The notes under the pieces are model-generated. The model saw only the letters and a list, made by a program, of their open reading frames with translations, was not told the origin of the DNA and did no database searches. The position numbers and the translations under genes were made by a program. Of a DNA stretch of 64,000 nucleotides, positions 30,572 to 39,409 are shown piece after piece (within the stretch, counting starts at the first letter, position 1; every line of letters starts with the position of its first letter). Source of the stretch: Pseudodesulfovibrio sp. 5S69 (GTDB taxonomy: Bacteria; Desulfobacterota; Desulfovibrionia; Desulfovibrionales; Desulfovibrionaceae); assembly GCF_037094465.1 (NCBI RefSeq), contig NZ_CP146609.1:2723501-2787500 (forward strand). The letters run 5' to 3'.

Positions 30572-32404
30572 ATGCCCATAAACAAGCTGTTTTTCGCCCT
30601 GCTCCTGAGTGCCCTCCTGCTCCTGCCCGCACGGGGCGCAAACGCCCTGGTGCAGCCGTCTTCCCTGGCCATGAAGACCTCGGTGGCCGCCTTTTCGGTG
30701 GATCCGGACGCCATATGGCCGGGTTCGCCCGGCGGCGCCCTGCTGGCCCTGACGCTGCATATCGACGAGGATTGGTACACCTATTCCAACGTCCCCGGCG
30801 ACACGGGCAAGCCCACGCGGCTGACCGCCACGGCGGCCGACGGGACCGCGCTGGCCGTGTTCTACCCCAAGGGCAAGGAGAAACCGGACAGCTATGACCC
30901 GACCCTGACCGTGCACGCCTATCTCGACGGGACCAAGCTGTTCGTCCTGGTGCCCGACGGCCTGGCCGCCCCCTTTCCGGCGAGCCTCTCCATGGATCTG
31001 CTCCTGTGCCACCCGACCAGGTGCGTCCCGGCGCGCGTGGAGCAATCCTTCGGCAAGGCCGGGCTCGACACGGCGGCCCTGCCGCCCGCGAGCTCCCAGC
31101 CGTGGTGGGACGAGTTTCAGCACATGACCCACGGCAGGAACCAGGCCGAGATTGTCCCGGAGGAGACCGGCACGGGGGCGGCCATCGTGGACTGGCGGTT
31201 CACCCCCACTTATTTCCAGCCGGGGCTCGAGGTCGGCGGCCTGCTCTCGGCCATCCTCATGGGGCTCCTGGCCGGGCTCATCCTCAACGTGATGCCGTGC
31301 GTCCTGCCCGTGGTCAGCCTGAAGCTCTCGTCCCTGCTCGGGGCCGGGACCAACAGCGACCCCCATGCGCGTATCCGAGCCTTCCGGGAGCACAACGTCT
31401 TCTTCGTGCTCGGGGTGCTGACCTTCTTCCTGTTCCTGGCAGTGGTCCTGGGCGCCACGGGTTCGGCCTGGGGCGCCCTCTTCCAGAACCGCTGGCTGGT
31501 CCTCGCCATGGCCGCGGTCATGGGCGCGCTGGCCTTGAGCCTGTTCGGCCTGTTCCACCTGCCGGTCATCGACCTCAAGTTCGGGGTCGGGAACAAGGAT
31601 CCGCGCAAGCAGGCGTTCTTCACCGGCATGCTGACCACCCTGCTGGCCACCCCGTGCAGCGGCCCGTTCCTGGGCGGCGTGCTCGGCTGGGCGCTCATCC
31701 AGGGACCGGTGGTCATCGCCACGGTCTTCATCTCCATCGGGCTGGGCATGGCCTCGCCCTACATCCTGATGATCATCAGCCCCGGCCTGTCGCGCTTCCT
31801 GCCACGGTCCGGGCCGTGGATCGAATACGTGGAAAAGGGCATCGCCTTCTTCCTGCTCGGCACGGCCTTCTACCTGGTGGGCATCGCCATCGGCGGCCCG
31901 AGCCTGCGCATTCTGGCCCCGCTGTGGGTCGTCCTGTTCGGCGGCTGGCTGTGGGTCCGCTCACGGACGGCCGGTCAGGGCACCCAGCTCATCCTGCGCG
32001 TCGGCATGCTCGTGCTCCTGGCCGCCACCGTTTACTGGACCCTGCCCATGCAGGCGGAGGCCGACCCGTGGGAACATTTCGAACCGGCCGCCCTGAACCG
32101 CGACCTGGGCAACGAAAACATCCTCCTGGACTTCACCGCCGACTGGTGCCCTACCTGCAAGGTGCTCGAAGCCACGGTCCTGACCAGGGAGAACGTGGCC
32201 GCCTGGAAGGCGCGCTACAACGTCCGCTTCATCAAGGTGGATATGACCGTGCGCGACCCCGAATCCGAAGCCCTGCTGGCCGCCCTGGGCAGCCGCAGCC
32301 TGCCCACCGCCGCCGTGTTCCGCACAGGTGGACGGAAGACCCCGGTGGTCATCCGCGACCTGTACACCGCCGATCAGCTTGAAAAGTTGCTGAAATCCCT
32401 TTAG
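30572..32404 (+). CDS. dsbD: Thiol:disulfide interchange protein DsbD
   Basis: DsbD moves electrons from cytoplasmic thioredoxin across the inner membrane to periplasmic partners such as cytochrome c maturation and disulfide isomerase. The 610-residue protein has a signal peptide (1-25), an N-terminal periplasmic domain with the redox pair in LLLCHPTRCV, and an eight-helix core (about 220-500) with one cysteine in NVMPCVLPV and the other in LATPCSGPFLG. It ends in a thioredoxin-like domain with the CPTC active site (DWCPTCKVLE). The alcohol dehydrogenase gene starts 27 bases downstream, so the two may be cotranscribed. Confidence 0.95.
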   Translation: MPINKLFFALLLSALLLLPARGANALVQPSSLAMKTSVAAFSVDPDAIWPGSPGGALLALTLHIDEDWYTYSNVPGDTGKPTRLTATAADGTALAVFYPKGKEKPDSYDPTLTVHAYLDGTKLFVLVPDGLAAPFPASLSMDLLLCHPTRCVPARVEQSFGKAGLDTAALPPASSQPWWDEFQHMTHGRNQAEIVPEETGTGAAIVDWRFTPTYFQPGLEVGGLLSAILMGLLAGLILNVMPCVLPVVSLKLSSLLGAGTNSDPHARIRAFREHNVFFVLGVLTFFLFLAVVLGATGSAWGALFQNRWLVLAMAAVMGALALSLFGLFHLPVIDLKFGVGNKDPRKQAFFTGMLTTLLATPCSGPFLGGVLGWALIQGPVVIATVFISIGLGMASPYILMIISPGLSRFLPRSGPWIEYVEKGIAFFLLGTAFYLVGIAIGGPSLRILAPLWVVLFGGWLWVRSRTAGQGTQLILRVGMLVLLAATVYWTLPMQAEADPWEHFEPAALNRDLGNENILLDFTADWCPTCKVLEATVLTRENVAAWKARYNVRFIKVDMTVRDPESEALLAALGSRSLPTAAVFRTGGRKTPVVIRDLYTADQLEKLLKSL

Positions 32405-32431
32405 GTAATCGAAAAAACGAGGAGACGTTCC

Positions 32432-33628
32432 GTGCTCAATTTCCAATACTACATGCCTACCCGCATCATCTTCGGCCCCGACAGCCTCGACCAGCTGGGC
32501 GACACCCCGCACCTGCCGCGCGGCAGCAAGGCCATGATCGTCATCGGCGAGTCCGGCGTGATGATCGACCAGGGCTACCTGGCCCGCGTCCAGTCCCAGC
32601 TCTCCAAGCAGGACGTCCAGACCATCGTCTACGACCGCATCAAGCCCAACCCCGAGTCCGACGCCGTGGACGAAGCCGCGGCCATCTGCCGCGACAGGGG
32701 CGTCAACTTCGTGGTCGGCCTGGGCGGCGGGTCGACCATCGACTCGGCCAAGGCCATCGCCACCATGGCCACCAATACGGGCAGGTACTGGGACTACATG
32801 CAGTCCGGCTCCGGCGGCGGCCAGACCCCGGAGAACGACCCCCTGCCCATCGTGGCCATCCCGACCACGGCGGGCACCGGCACCGAGGCCGACCCGTGGA
32901 CGGTCATCACCAAATCCGGCACCGACGCGCGCGAAAAGCTCGGCTGGGGCTATGACGGGACCTTCCCGGCCCTGTCCGTCGTGGACCCCAAACTGATGCT
33001 CTCCGTGCCGCCCAGGCAGACCGCCTACACCGGCATGGACGCCTTTTTCCACGCCACCGAGGCGTACCTGGCCACCTGCCGCCAGCCCGCCAGCGACGCG
33101 CTCGCCCTGGAGGCCGTGCACCTCATCAGCCATACCCTGCCCCAGGCCGTGTCCGAAGGCGGCAACCTGGAGGCGCGGACCGTCATGGCCTGGGCCTGCA
33201 CCGCGGCCGGGCTGTGCGAGACCTATTCCTCATGCATCTCCCAACACTCCCTGGAACACGCCCTGTCCGCCTTCCATCCCAACCTGCCCCACGGGGCCGG
33301 GCTGGTGCTCCTGTCCAAGGCGTACTTCGGATTCCTGGCCGCGCGCGGCGAGAAGCGGCTCGCCGATCTTGCCCTGGCCATGGGCGACACCCTGGCCGAG
33401 GACCTGGAGGAGGAAGTGGCCGGCGTGGCCTTCCTGGACGCTCTGGACACGCTCATCTCCGAAGTCGGCCTGTCCGACGAAAGACTGTCGGACTACGGCG
33501 TGACGCGCGAGGAGATTCCGCTACTTGCTGAAAACGCCCTGTCCACCATGGGCGCGCTCTTTGACGTCACCCCGGTGGACATGACCAAAGAGGACGTTGT
33601 CGCCATCTACGAGGCCGCCTACTCGTAG
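32432..33628 (+). CDS. Iron-containing alcohol dehydrogenase
   Basis: A 398-residue NAD(P)-dependent group III alcohol dehydrogenase. The nucleotide-binding loop is GLGGGSTIDSAKA. The metal ligands are expected in GMDAFFHATEAYL (Asp and His), SQHSLEHALSAFHPNLPHG (two His). The PTTAGTGTEAD block is also typical. Desulfovibrio use such enzymes to oxidise ethanol or other short alcohols, but the substrate cannot be told here. GAGGAG lies upstream of the start. A perfect terminator follows. Confidence 0.93.
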   Translation: MLNFQYYMPTRIIFGPDSLDQLGDTPHLPRGSKAMIVIGESGVMIDQGYLARVQSQLSKQDVQTIVYDRIKPNPESDAVDEAAAICRDRGVNFVVGLGGGSTIDSAKAIATMATNTGRYWDYMQSGSGGGQTPENDPLPIVAIPTTAGTGTEADPWTVITKSGTDAREKLGWGYDGTFPALSVVDPKLMLSVPPRQTAYTGMDAFFHATEAYLATCRQPASDALALEAVHLISHTLPQAVSEGGNLEARTVMAWACTAAGLCETYSSCISQHSLEHALSAFHPNLPHGAGLVLLSKAYFGFLAARGEKRLADLALAMGDTLAEDLEEEVAGVAFLDALDTLISEVGLSDERLSDYGVTREEIPLLAENALSTMGALFDVTPVDMTKEDVVAIYEAAYS

Positions 33629-33653
33629 GCCGGTCCTCATACCGTTCAAACAA

Positions 33654-33681
33654 GAAAGGCTCCCTATAGGGAGCCTTTCTC
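33654..33681. terminator. Bidirectional terminator
   Basis: Perfect 11-base arms, GAAAGGCTCCC and GGGAGCCTTTC, around TATA. It separates the alcohol dehydrogenase gene from the convergent gene at 33680-34069, whose stop codon touches it. Confidence 0.85.
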
Positions 33682-34069
33682 ATTCCGGCACGGACGGCTC
33701 GCGGAGGAGCCAGTCCTTGGCCTCCTCCTGGTTGCGGAAGCTCTTGTAGGAGGCGGAGCGGTTGACCAGGGCGGTTTCCACCAGGCGGCTGGTTTCCGGG
33801 TTGTGGGGATTGGACAGGACGGCCATGCGCAGGCCGAGCTTGGCCGCGCCCTTGTCCTCCATGAAGTTGGCGAAGGTGATGACGTCCAGAGGCGAAAGAT
33901 TCAGGAGAAAGGTCCGGTTGTCCACGAGCACCCGCGCCCGGCGGGCTTCGCGGGCCTTGGCCACCAGCTTCAATCCCCATTCGATAAACGTCTCGGCGTC
34001 GGAGACATCACCGTCGGTGATGCACAGAAGATACCCTTCCTTGATCGTGAAAATCTGCGAATAGGCCAT
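33680..34069 (-). CDS. STAS/SpoIIAA-like small protein of unknown function
   Basis: A 129-residue soluble protein. The alternating strand-helix pattern (TIKEGYLLCITDGDVSDAET, then RRARVLVDNRTFLLNLSPLD, then LGLRMAVLSN) resembles the STAS/SpoIIAA-like fold, but no named family was recognised. The start at 34069 has AGGGAAC upstream; the longer frame to 34330 runs over the intergenic space and is unlikely. It ends in a terminator shared with the alcohol dehydrogenase gene. No neighbour suggests a function. Confidence 0.7.
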   Translation of the reverse strand: MAYSQIFTIKEGYLLCITDGDVSDAETFIEWGLKLVAKAREARRARVLVDNRTFLLNLSPLDVITFANFMEDKGAAKLGLRMAVLSNPHNPETSRLVETALVNRSASYKSFRNQEEAKDWLLREPSVPE

Positions 34070-34160
34070 GGTTCCCTCATCGGTTGCGGACATCCGGGCA
34101 CGGATAGCACCGTGCGCCTTCAGTCTACAGCAGGCCGGGGGAACAGTCCAATGATAGCCG

Positions 34161-35384
34161 CTATTCGACCGGGACCATGTCGTATTTATCGCCCGAAATG
34201 CAGCGGCAGCCGTCGGCCGTGACCTCGAAGGTGTTTTCCACGCCGACCATGGCCACGCCGCGGATTCCCTGCTTGGGCTCGAAGGCGAGGACCATGCCCT
34301 TTTCGAGCGGCCGGGTGAAGCCCTTGGCAATGGGCGGGAACTCGTCGATGGTCAGGCCGATGCCGTGGCCCACGAACGGGACCTGGTTCTCGTCCAGGCC
34401 CATGAAGCCGTCGGCGTAGCCCTGCCGCTCGGCCTCGTCCAGGCAGTGCAGGTACAGCTCCTCCGGGGTTACGCCCGGTTTGGCCGCGGCGCACATCCAC
34501 TCCTGCAATCCGATGCAGAAGTCCTGGGCGCGGCGGACGTCGTCGGGCATGGATGACTTCGATCCGGCGAAATAAGCCTGGGTCTTGTCCGTGTGGTAGC
34601 CCTCGAGCTGGAACCCGATGTCGAGCATGAGCGGCTCGCCCAGGTCCCATATCTTATGTACATTACCCATCAACGCCGAAGCCGGATGCTCGCCGCGCAG
34701 CCCGAGGGGGCCGTTGAACCCACTGGGATAGTTTCCGGAATCCCCGGCCGACACATGGCCGAGGAAGGCCTCCTCGTCGTGGGCCTGCATGCGCAGGATG
34801 CCCATGTGCCCTTCGCTGAAAAAGACCTCCCACGCCTTGTGGGCGATCTCGCGCTCGGTCATACCGGGGTGGATCATGGTCGGCAGGATGTCGTGCAGGC
34901 AGCGGTGGTGCTTCTCGCCGCAGCGGCGCAAGATATCGAGCTCGTACTCGGACTTGACCATCTTGGCCAGGGCCACGGCGTGGTCGCCGGGCACGATGGC
35001 GTAATCCTTGAGCTTGGCCGCCAGCATGGTCCCGAGCTGCCAGGTCAGCCCGGCCATGACCGCGGCCAGGGTTGGAGTGAAGGGGCTACCCGCGTCCGCG
35101 CACAGGCCCGGCAGTTCGGAGTAGGATTTGAACGGCAGGATATGCTCTATCCCCGCCTCCAGCCGGGCCCGGTTGACGCCCTTGCGGATGAGCAGCACGG
35201 GCTCCCTGTCGAGCGGCAGCCAGAGCACGCCCTGGCCGTAAGTGCCGGTCAGGTAATAGATGTTCAGCCGGGAGAAGACGAGGATGCCGCCTGCCTCCGG
35301 GGCGATGGCCTGAAGATGGTGCCGGACGGAGTCCTGGCGGCGCTTGAGTTCCTCTTGGGGGATGCGGGCGATGGCTTCGAACAT
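34161..35384 (-). CDS. M24 family metallopeptidase (Xaa-Pro aminopeptidase-like)
   Basis: A 407-residue cytoplasmic dipeptidase/aminopeptidase-like enzyme. An N-terminal creatinase-type domain (ILVFSRLNIYYLTGTYGQG) is followed by the pita-bread domain, with metal ligands Asp in MLDIGFQL, Asp in HTDKTQA, His in VGHGIGL, Glu in FEPKQGI and Glu in VENTFEV. All five expected ligands are present. The start at 35384 has AAGGAG 7 bases upstream. It is divergent from the CoA-binding gene. Substrate preference cannot be inferred. Confidence 0.9.
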   Translation of the reverse strand: MFEAIARIPQEELKRRQDSVRHHLQAIAPEAGGILVFSRLNIYYLTGTYGQGVLWLPLDREPVLLIRKGVNRARLEAGIEHILPFKSYSELPGLCADAGSPFTPTLAAVMAGLTWQLGTMLAAKLKDYAIVPGDHAVALAKMVKSEYELDILRRCGEKHHRCLHDILPTMIHPGMTEREIAHKAWEVFFSEGHMGILRMQAHDEEAFLGHVSAGDSGNYPSGFNGPLGLRGEHPASALMGNVHKIWDLGEPLMLDIGFQLEGYHTDKTQAYFAGSKSSMPDDVRRAQDFCIGLQEWMCAAAKPGVTPEELYLHCLDEAERQGYADGFMGLDENQVPFVGHGIGLTIDEFPPIAKGFTRPLEKGMVLAFEPKQGIRGVAMVGVENTFEVTADGCRCISGDKYDMVPVE

Positions 35385-35468
35385 GGGGGCTCCTTCAAGG
35401 ATATATCGACTAGGCAATCGGAAGGCTTTGCTGTACAACGGCCTTCTCAATCAACGAGGTATCGAGCA

Positions 35469-35888
35469 ATGCTGATCGACATGAAAGAGCTAGCGCCCCT
35501 GCTGCGCGAGGTCAAGACCATCGCCGTGGTCGGCGCCGTGGACAAGCCGGGCCGCCCCGTGGACATGGTCGGCCGCGCCCTCATCGACATGGGCTTCACC
35601 GTCATCCCGGTCCACCCCAAACGGACCGACGTCTGGGGGCTGCCCACCTATCCCTCGTTGGTACAAGTCCCGGTCGCCGTGGACCTGGTCGACGTGTTCC
35701 GGGCCCCGCAGTTCTGCCCGGAACACGCCCGCGAGGTCCTGGCCATGGACCCGCTGCCCAAAATCTTCTGGATGCAGTCCGGCATCACCAGCCCCGAGGC
35801 CAGCGAAATCCTGGCCGAAAGCGGTATCACGGTGGTCGAGGATCGCTGCACCAAGGTCGAGATGCAGGCCATGGGGATTCGCCGATGA
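35469..35888 (+). CDS. CoA-binding domain protein (YccU-like)
   Basis: A 139-residue single Rossmann-like CoA-binding domain. Signs are TIAVVGAVDKPGRPVDMVGRAL near the N-terminus, GFTVIPVHPKRTDVWG, and the DVFRAPQF and IFWMQSGI strands. Related small proteins (YccU) have no settled function. The ATG at 35469 is used; an in-frame ATG at 35481 is also possible because neither has a strong ribosome site. The stop overlaps the next gene by 4 bases. Confidence 0.88.
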   Translation: MLIDMKELAPLLREVKTIAVVGAVDKPGRPVDMVGRALIDMGFTVIPVHPKRTDVWGLPTYPSLVQVPVAVDLVDVFRAPQFCPEHAREVLAMDPLPKIFWMQSGITSPEASEILAESGITVVEDRCTKVEMQAMGIRR

Positions 35889-36322
35889 CCGAAGTCGCCT
35901 TCGAATGCCGCATGTGCGGCCACTGCTGCCAGGGTGAGGGCGGCATCGTCATGACCGCCAAGGACCGCGAACGGCTGGCCGCGTTCCTGAACATCACCGA
36001 AGACGAACTGGTCGCCCGCTACGCCCACGTGCGCGGCGGCAAGATCCAGCTCAACGTGGGCGACGACAACTACTGCGTCTTCTTCCGGGAAGGCTGCGGC
36101 GTGCACCCCGGCCGGCCCGACATCTGCCGCGCCTGGCCCTATTTCCGGGGCAATCTCATCGACGAGACCAGTTGGGAGATGATCCAGGAGTACTGTCCGG
36201 GCGTGAACCCCAAGGCCGGGCACGCGGAGTTCGTCCGCCAGGGCCGCGCCTATTTGCGTGAGCACGACCTTTTGCGCTATGATCCCGACTCGTCTCCCAA
36301 CGCATTGATTTCCGACGAGTAA
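35885..36322 (+). CDS. YkgJ-type cysteine cluster protein
   Basis: A 145-residue protein with the zinc/iron-chelating cluster pattern: CRMCGHCCQG at the N-terminus, then a cysteine in YCVFF, GCGVHPGRPDICRAWPYF and YCPGV. The family is widespread but uncharacterised. It begins inside the stop of the CoA-binding gene and is followed 15 bases later by the J-domain gene, so the three are probably one operon. Confidence 0.87.
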   Translation: MTEVAFECRMCGHCCQGEGGIVMTAKDRERLAAFLNITEDELVARYAHVRGGKIQLNVGDDNYCVFFREGCGVHPGRPDICRAWPYFRGNLIDETSWEMIQEYCPGVNPKAGHAEFVRQGRAYLREHDLLRYDPDSSPNALISDE

Positions 36323-36337
36323 CCAAGGACAAAGCCG

Positions 36338-37117
36338 ATGAATCTCCAGGAGTGCCTCAGAGAGCTCAAGCTCACCCCCGGGGCAACCCTGGACGAGGTC
36401 AAGTCCGCTTTCCGCAAGCTGGCCTTCAAGTACCACCCGGACCTGAACCCCGGTCCCCACGCCGCGGAAAGGTTCCGCGTGGTCAACGAGGCCTACGTCA
36501 CGGCCAAGAAGCTCATGGAGACGAGCGGCCCCGCCGCGTCCGCATCCTCCGACGCCGAGCCCAAGGGGCCCCAGGCGAGTCGCGAACAGGGAGCCCGGGC
36601 GTACGCCCGCCAACAGCGCAGGACGCCTCCGCCCAAGCCCGAGAAAAAGAAGCGTGAACGCTCCACCCGGTCCAAGACCCAGAAGTACTACTACAAGGAA
36701 GAGGAGGTTCTGCGGACCATCCTCAACGACCCCTTCGCCAAGAAGGTCTTCGAGGACATCTACTCGCAGATCCGCAAGGACAAGCCAGGGTACAAGGGCC
36801 CGCTCGAACTCAGGAAGCGCAGCCTGCAACTGCACTGGGGGGAGCGCACCCTGAACCTGGACTTCTCCAAGGGCATCAAGGGATGGCTCAAGGGCCAGAT
36901 GGACTTCGAGCAGACCGTCTACTACCCGGCCTCCCATCTCCTGCCGGGGCGCAAGGTCCGCATCACCGTGGAGCACCCCTTCACCAAGGGGTCCAAGACC
37001 ATCGAGGTCACCCTGCCGCGGGACTTCGTGGTCGGCCGGCCCATCAGGCTCAAGGGACTGGGCCGCAAGCTCGGCCCGTTCAAGGGGGACCTGCTGCTGC
37101 GCATCCTCGGAAAATAA
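36338..37117 (+). CDS. J-domain protein with a C-terminal DnaJ-like domain
   Basis: A 259-residue co-chaperone. Residues about 1-60 form a J domain with the HPD motif ([11 protein letters not shown]), so it should stimulate a DnaK-type ATPase. Residues 65-120 are a basic, low-complexity linker rich in Lys, Arg and Pro. The last third ([30 protein letters not shown]) resembles the substrate-binding C-terminal domain of DnaJ/CbpA. The glycine-rich and zinc-finger regions of true DnaJ are absent. A full dnaJ lies at 39410-40522, so this is a second, specialised J protein. Confidence 0.85.
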   Translation: MNLQECLRELKLTPGATLDEVKSAFRKLAFKYHPDLNPGPHAAERFRVVNEAYVTAKKLMETSGPAASASSDAEPKGPQASREQGARAYARQQRRTPPPKPEKKKRERSTRSKTQKYYYKEEEVLRTILNDPFAKKVFEDIYSQIRKDKPGYKGPLELRKRSLQLHWGERTLNLDFSKGIKGWLKGQMDFEQTVYYPASHLLPGRKVRITVEHPFTKGSKTIEVTLPRDFVVGRPIRLKGLGRKLGPFKGDLLLRILGK

Positions 37118-37272
37118 GCCTTGCACACGTCGAAATCTCCTTCCTCAAGCCCCTGACTCGACGAACATTTGCCAATCCTGGCATACATTTTTGCCGTCTA
37201 AATAAAAGCCTTGTTTTCCCCCGGTAATTTTACTAGTCGCTGTATCATACCGAGTTTCAAGTGGAGGAACCC

Positions 37273-37914
37273 ATGCTCGCCATTTTCGACTACAAGGCGG
37301 GAAACCAGACCAGTGTCCACCGGGCGCTGGAGCATCTGGGCATCCCGAACGAGATCACCAACGACCCCGAAAAACTGGACAGGGCCAAGGGAATCATCTT
37401 CCCCGGCGTCGGCGCCGCAGGCCAGGCCATGGAAGAACTCGAATCCGGCGGCCTCGACGAGGTCATCAAGAAGCTCATCTGGCAGAAGAAGCCGGTGCTC
37501 GGCATCTGCGTGGGCTGCCAGATTCTCCTGGACTATTCCGAAGAAAACGACACCAAGGCCCTGGAAGTGATCCCCGGCGAATGCCGCCTGTTCAACCCTT
37601 CCTGGGTGGACTACGAGGATATCCAGATCCGGGTGCCGCACATGGGCTGGAACCAGGTGGAACTGCTCAAGGAGTGCGAACTCTTCGAGGGCATCGACCC
37701 GGACGCGGACTTCTACTTTGTGCACAGCTACTACCCCGCTCCCAAGGAGGAATTCGTCATCGGCACCACGCGCTACGGCATCGACTTCTGCTCGGTGCAC
37801 GGCCGCAAGGGGCTGTGGGCCGTCCAGTTCCACCCGGAAAAAAGCGGACGCCCCGGCCTGAAGATGCTCCGGAACTTCTACAACTACTGCCAGGAGGCCG
37901 ATGATGCTGAGTAA
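37273..37914 (+). CDS. hisH: Imidazole glycerol phosphate synthase, glutaminase subunit
   Basis: HisH releases ammonia from glutamine and channels it to HisF in histidine biosynthesis. The protein has 213 residues. The class I glutaminase nucleophile is Cys79 in GICVGCQ, and the rest of the triad lies in VQFHPEKS. The oxyanion region is [11 protein letters not shown]. The GGAGG site sits just before the ATG at 37273. hisF starts inside its 3' end. Other his genes are not in the window. Confidence 0.95.
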   Translation: MLAIFDYKAGNQTSVHRALEHLGIPNEITNDPEKLDRAKGIIFPGVGAAGQAMEELESGGLDEVIKKLIWQKKPVLGICVGCQILLDYSEENDTKALEVIPGECRLFNPSWVDYEDIQIRVPHMGWNQVELLKECELFEGIDPDADFYFVHSYYPAPKEEFVIGTTRYGIDFCSVHGRKGLWAVQFHPEKSGRPGLKMLRNFYNYCQEADDAE

Positions 37915-38683
37915 ACGCGTCATTCCCTGCCTCGACGTGCGCAACGGCCGTCTGACCAAGGGCATCAAGTTCGAAGGCAACGTGGACATCGGCGATCCGG
38001 TCGAGTCCGCCAGGAAATACTACGAGGAAGGCGCGGACGAGATCGTCTTCTACGACATCACCGCCTCCCACGAGGCGCGCGGCATCTTCCTCGACGTGGT
38101 CGAAAAGGTGGCCTCCCAGATATTCATTCCGTTCTCCGTGGGCGGTGGCATCAACACCGTGGACGACATGCGCGACGTGCTCGTGGCGGGCGCGGAAAAG
38201 GTCTCGGTCAACTCCGGCGCGGTCAAGAATCCCGACATCATCAGCGAAGGGGCGGCCCGTTTCGGCTCCCAGTGCGTGGTGCTCGGCATGGACGTCAAGC
38301 GCGTGCCCGTGAGCGAGGACATCCCCTCGGGATTCGAGATCGTCATCCACGGCGGCCGCAAGTACATGGGCATGGACGCCATCGAGTGGGCCAAGACCGG
38401 CGAAGCGCTCGGCGCAGGCGAAATCTGCCTGAACTCCATCGACGCGGACGGCGTCAAGAACGGCTACGACCTGGAGCTGACCCGGCTGGTGGCCGAGGCC
38501 GTGACCATCCCGGTCATCGCTTCCGGCGGGGCGGGCAACCCCCAGCACATGGTCGACGCCGTGACCGAGGGTAAGGCCACGGCCGCGCTCATCGCCTCCA
38601 TCGTCCACTACGGCGAATACACCATCCCGGAACTCAAGAAGTACATGTCCGAGCACGGCGTCCAGACAAGAATGGTCTGGTAG
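37904..38683 (+). CDS. hisF: Imidazole glycerol phosphate synthase, cyclase subunit
   Basis: HisF forms the imidazole ring, giving IGP and AICAR. It has 259 residues in a TIM barrel. The catalytic Asp residues lie in PCLDVRNGR and VVLGMDVKR, and the phosphate-binding blocks are [12 protein letters not shown] and [11 protein letters not shown]. Two ATG codons stand at 37901 and 37904; the second is preferred because AGGAGG ends 6 bases upstream. It overlaps hisH by 11 bases, so the two subunits are translationally coupled. Confidence 0.96.
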   Translation: MLSKRVIPCLDVRNGRLTKGIKFEGNVDIGDPVESARKYYEEGADEIVFYDITASHEARGIFLDVVEKVASQIFIPFSVGGGINTVDDMRDVLVAGAEKVSVNSGAVKNPDIISEGAARFGSQCVVLGMDVKRVPVSEDIPSGFEIVIHGGRKYMGMDAIEWAKTGEALGAGEICLNSIDADGVKNGYDLELTRLVAEAVTIPVIASGGAGNPQHMVDAVTEGKATAALIASIVHYGEYTIPELKKYMSEHGVQTRMVW

Positions 38684-38705
38684 CCAGACTGCCGCATAGG
38701 ATAAA

Positions 38706-38738
38706 AAAAGCCCCGCCGGATGATCCGGCGGGGCTTTT
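38706..38738. terminator. Bidirectional terminator after hisF
   Basis: Perfect 15-base arms, AAAAGCCCCGCCGGA and TCCGGCGGGGCTTTT, around TGA. It can end hisF on the plus strand. On the minus strand, where a run of seven T follows, it can end whatever comes from the moaC side. Confidence 0.92.
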
Positions 38739-38744
38739 GCTATC

Positions 38745-38920
38745 TCTTCCCGGAGCGAATCGGGTGTCACCAACACCCGACAACGGCTCTTGGTTACGGG
38801 ATAGGCTTGGGAGAGTGGGTCAGCCGTGCATTTTCTCCCGCCCGGGGCAATCCTCACGTAGACGGCTACGCTGCGGTTGTCCCGGACGGGAAAAATGTGC
38901 GGATGGCCCGCCATCACAAA
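38745..38920 (-). ncRNA. Candidate structured RNA between hisF and moaC
   Basis: This 175-base interval has no gene but several consecutive inverted repeats. CGGGTGT/ACACCCG (38761-38767 and 38773-38779) is perfect. ACGGCT/AGCCGT closes a loop at about 38783-38826. A long imperfect stem runs from about 38828 to 38900, pairing ATTTT, CCCG and CCGGG with their partners and ending in CGTAG/CTACG around a four-base tip. The minus strand is preferred because the bidirectional terminator at 38706-38738 would then close the RNA. It could also be a moaC 3' UTR or be read from the other strand. It does not match the tmRNA, RNase P or SRP RNA signatures I know, and a 6S fold is not evident. Confidence 0.45.
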
Positions 38921-38926
38921 CCGCTT

Positions 38927-39406
38927 TTATTCAGCGGTGAAAGTACCGCTCTTGCCGCCGGACTTGAAGACCAGACGGCAGGCGTCGATGACGATGTCCT
39001 TCTGGACCGCCTTGCACATGTCGTAGATGGTCGCGGCCGCCACCTGGCAGCCGATCAGGGCCTCCATCTCCACGCCGGTCTTGTAGGTGGTGCGCACCTC
39101 GCATTCCAGCTCGATGGTCGAGTCGGCGTCGTGCACGGTGAAGCGCACGTCGATGTAGCTGATGGGCAGGGGGTGGCACATGGGGATCAGGTCGCTGGTC
39201 CGCTTGGCGGCCTGGATGCCCGCGATCTTGGCCGTGGTCAACACGTCGCCCTTGGGCAGTGCGTCCGCCTTGAGCAGGCGCATGGTCTCCGCGGACAGGC
39301 GGACCAGTCCCCGGACAATGGCCGTGCGGCTCGTGTCGTTCTTGGCGGAGACGTCCACCATCCGGGCGTTGCCGTCCTGGTCCATGTGCGAAAAGCCGTC
39401 TGCCAT
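38927..39406 (-). CDS. moaC: Cyclic pyranopterin monophosphate synthase
   Basis: MoaC acts with MoaA to make cyclic pyranopterin monophosphate, the first molybdenum/tungsten cofactor intermediate needed by the formate dehydrogenase in this window. The protein has 159 residues. Family blocks are [44 protein letters not shown], and [23 protein letters not shown]. It starts 3 bases after the dnaJ stop, with GGGAGAG as ribosome site, so it is the last gene of the rpoZ-dnaJ operon. Confidence 0.96.
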   Translation of the reverse strand: MADGFSHMDQDGNARMVDVSAKNDTSRTAIVRGLVRLSAETMRLLKADALPKGDVLTTAKIAGIQAAKRTSDLIPMCHPLPISYIDVRFTVHDADSTIELECEVRTTYKTGVEMEALIGCQVAAATIYDMCKAVQKDIVIDACRLVFKSGGKSGTFTAE

Positions 39407-39409
39407 CGT

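Noticed and set aside
37757..38917. A 386-residue minus-strand frame that starts in the structured interval after moaC and runs through hisF.
   Set aside because: Most of it is antisense to hisF; the first part comes from the paired stems, and no ribosome site or family motif supports it.
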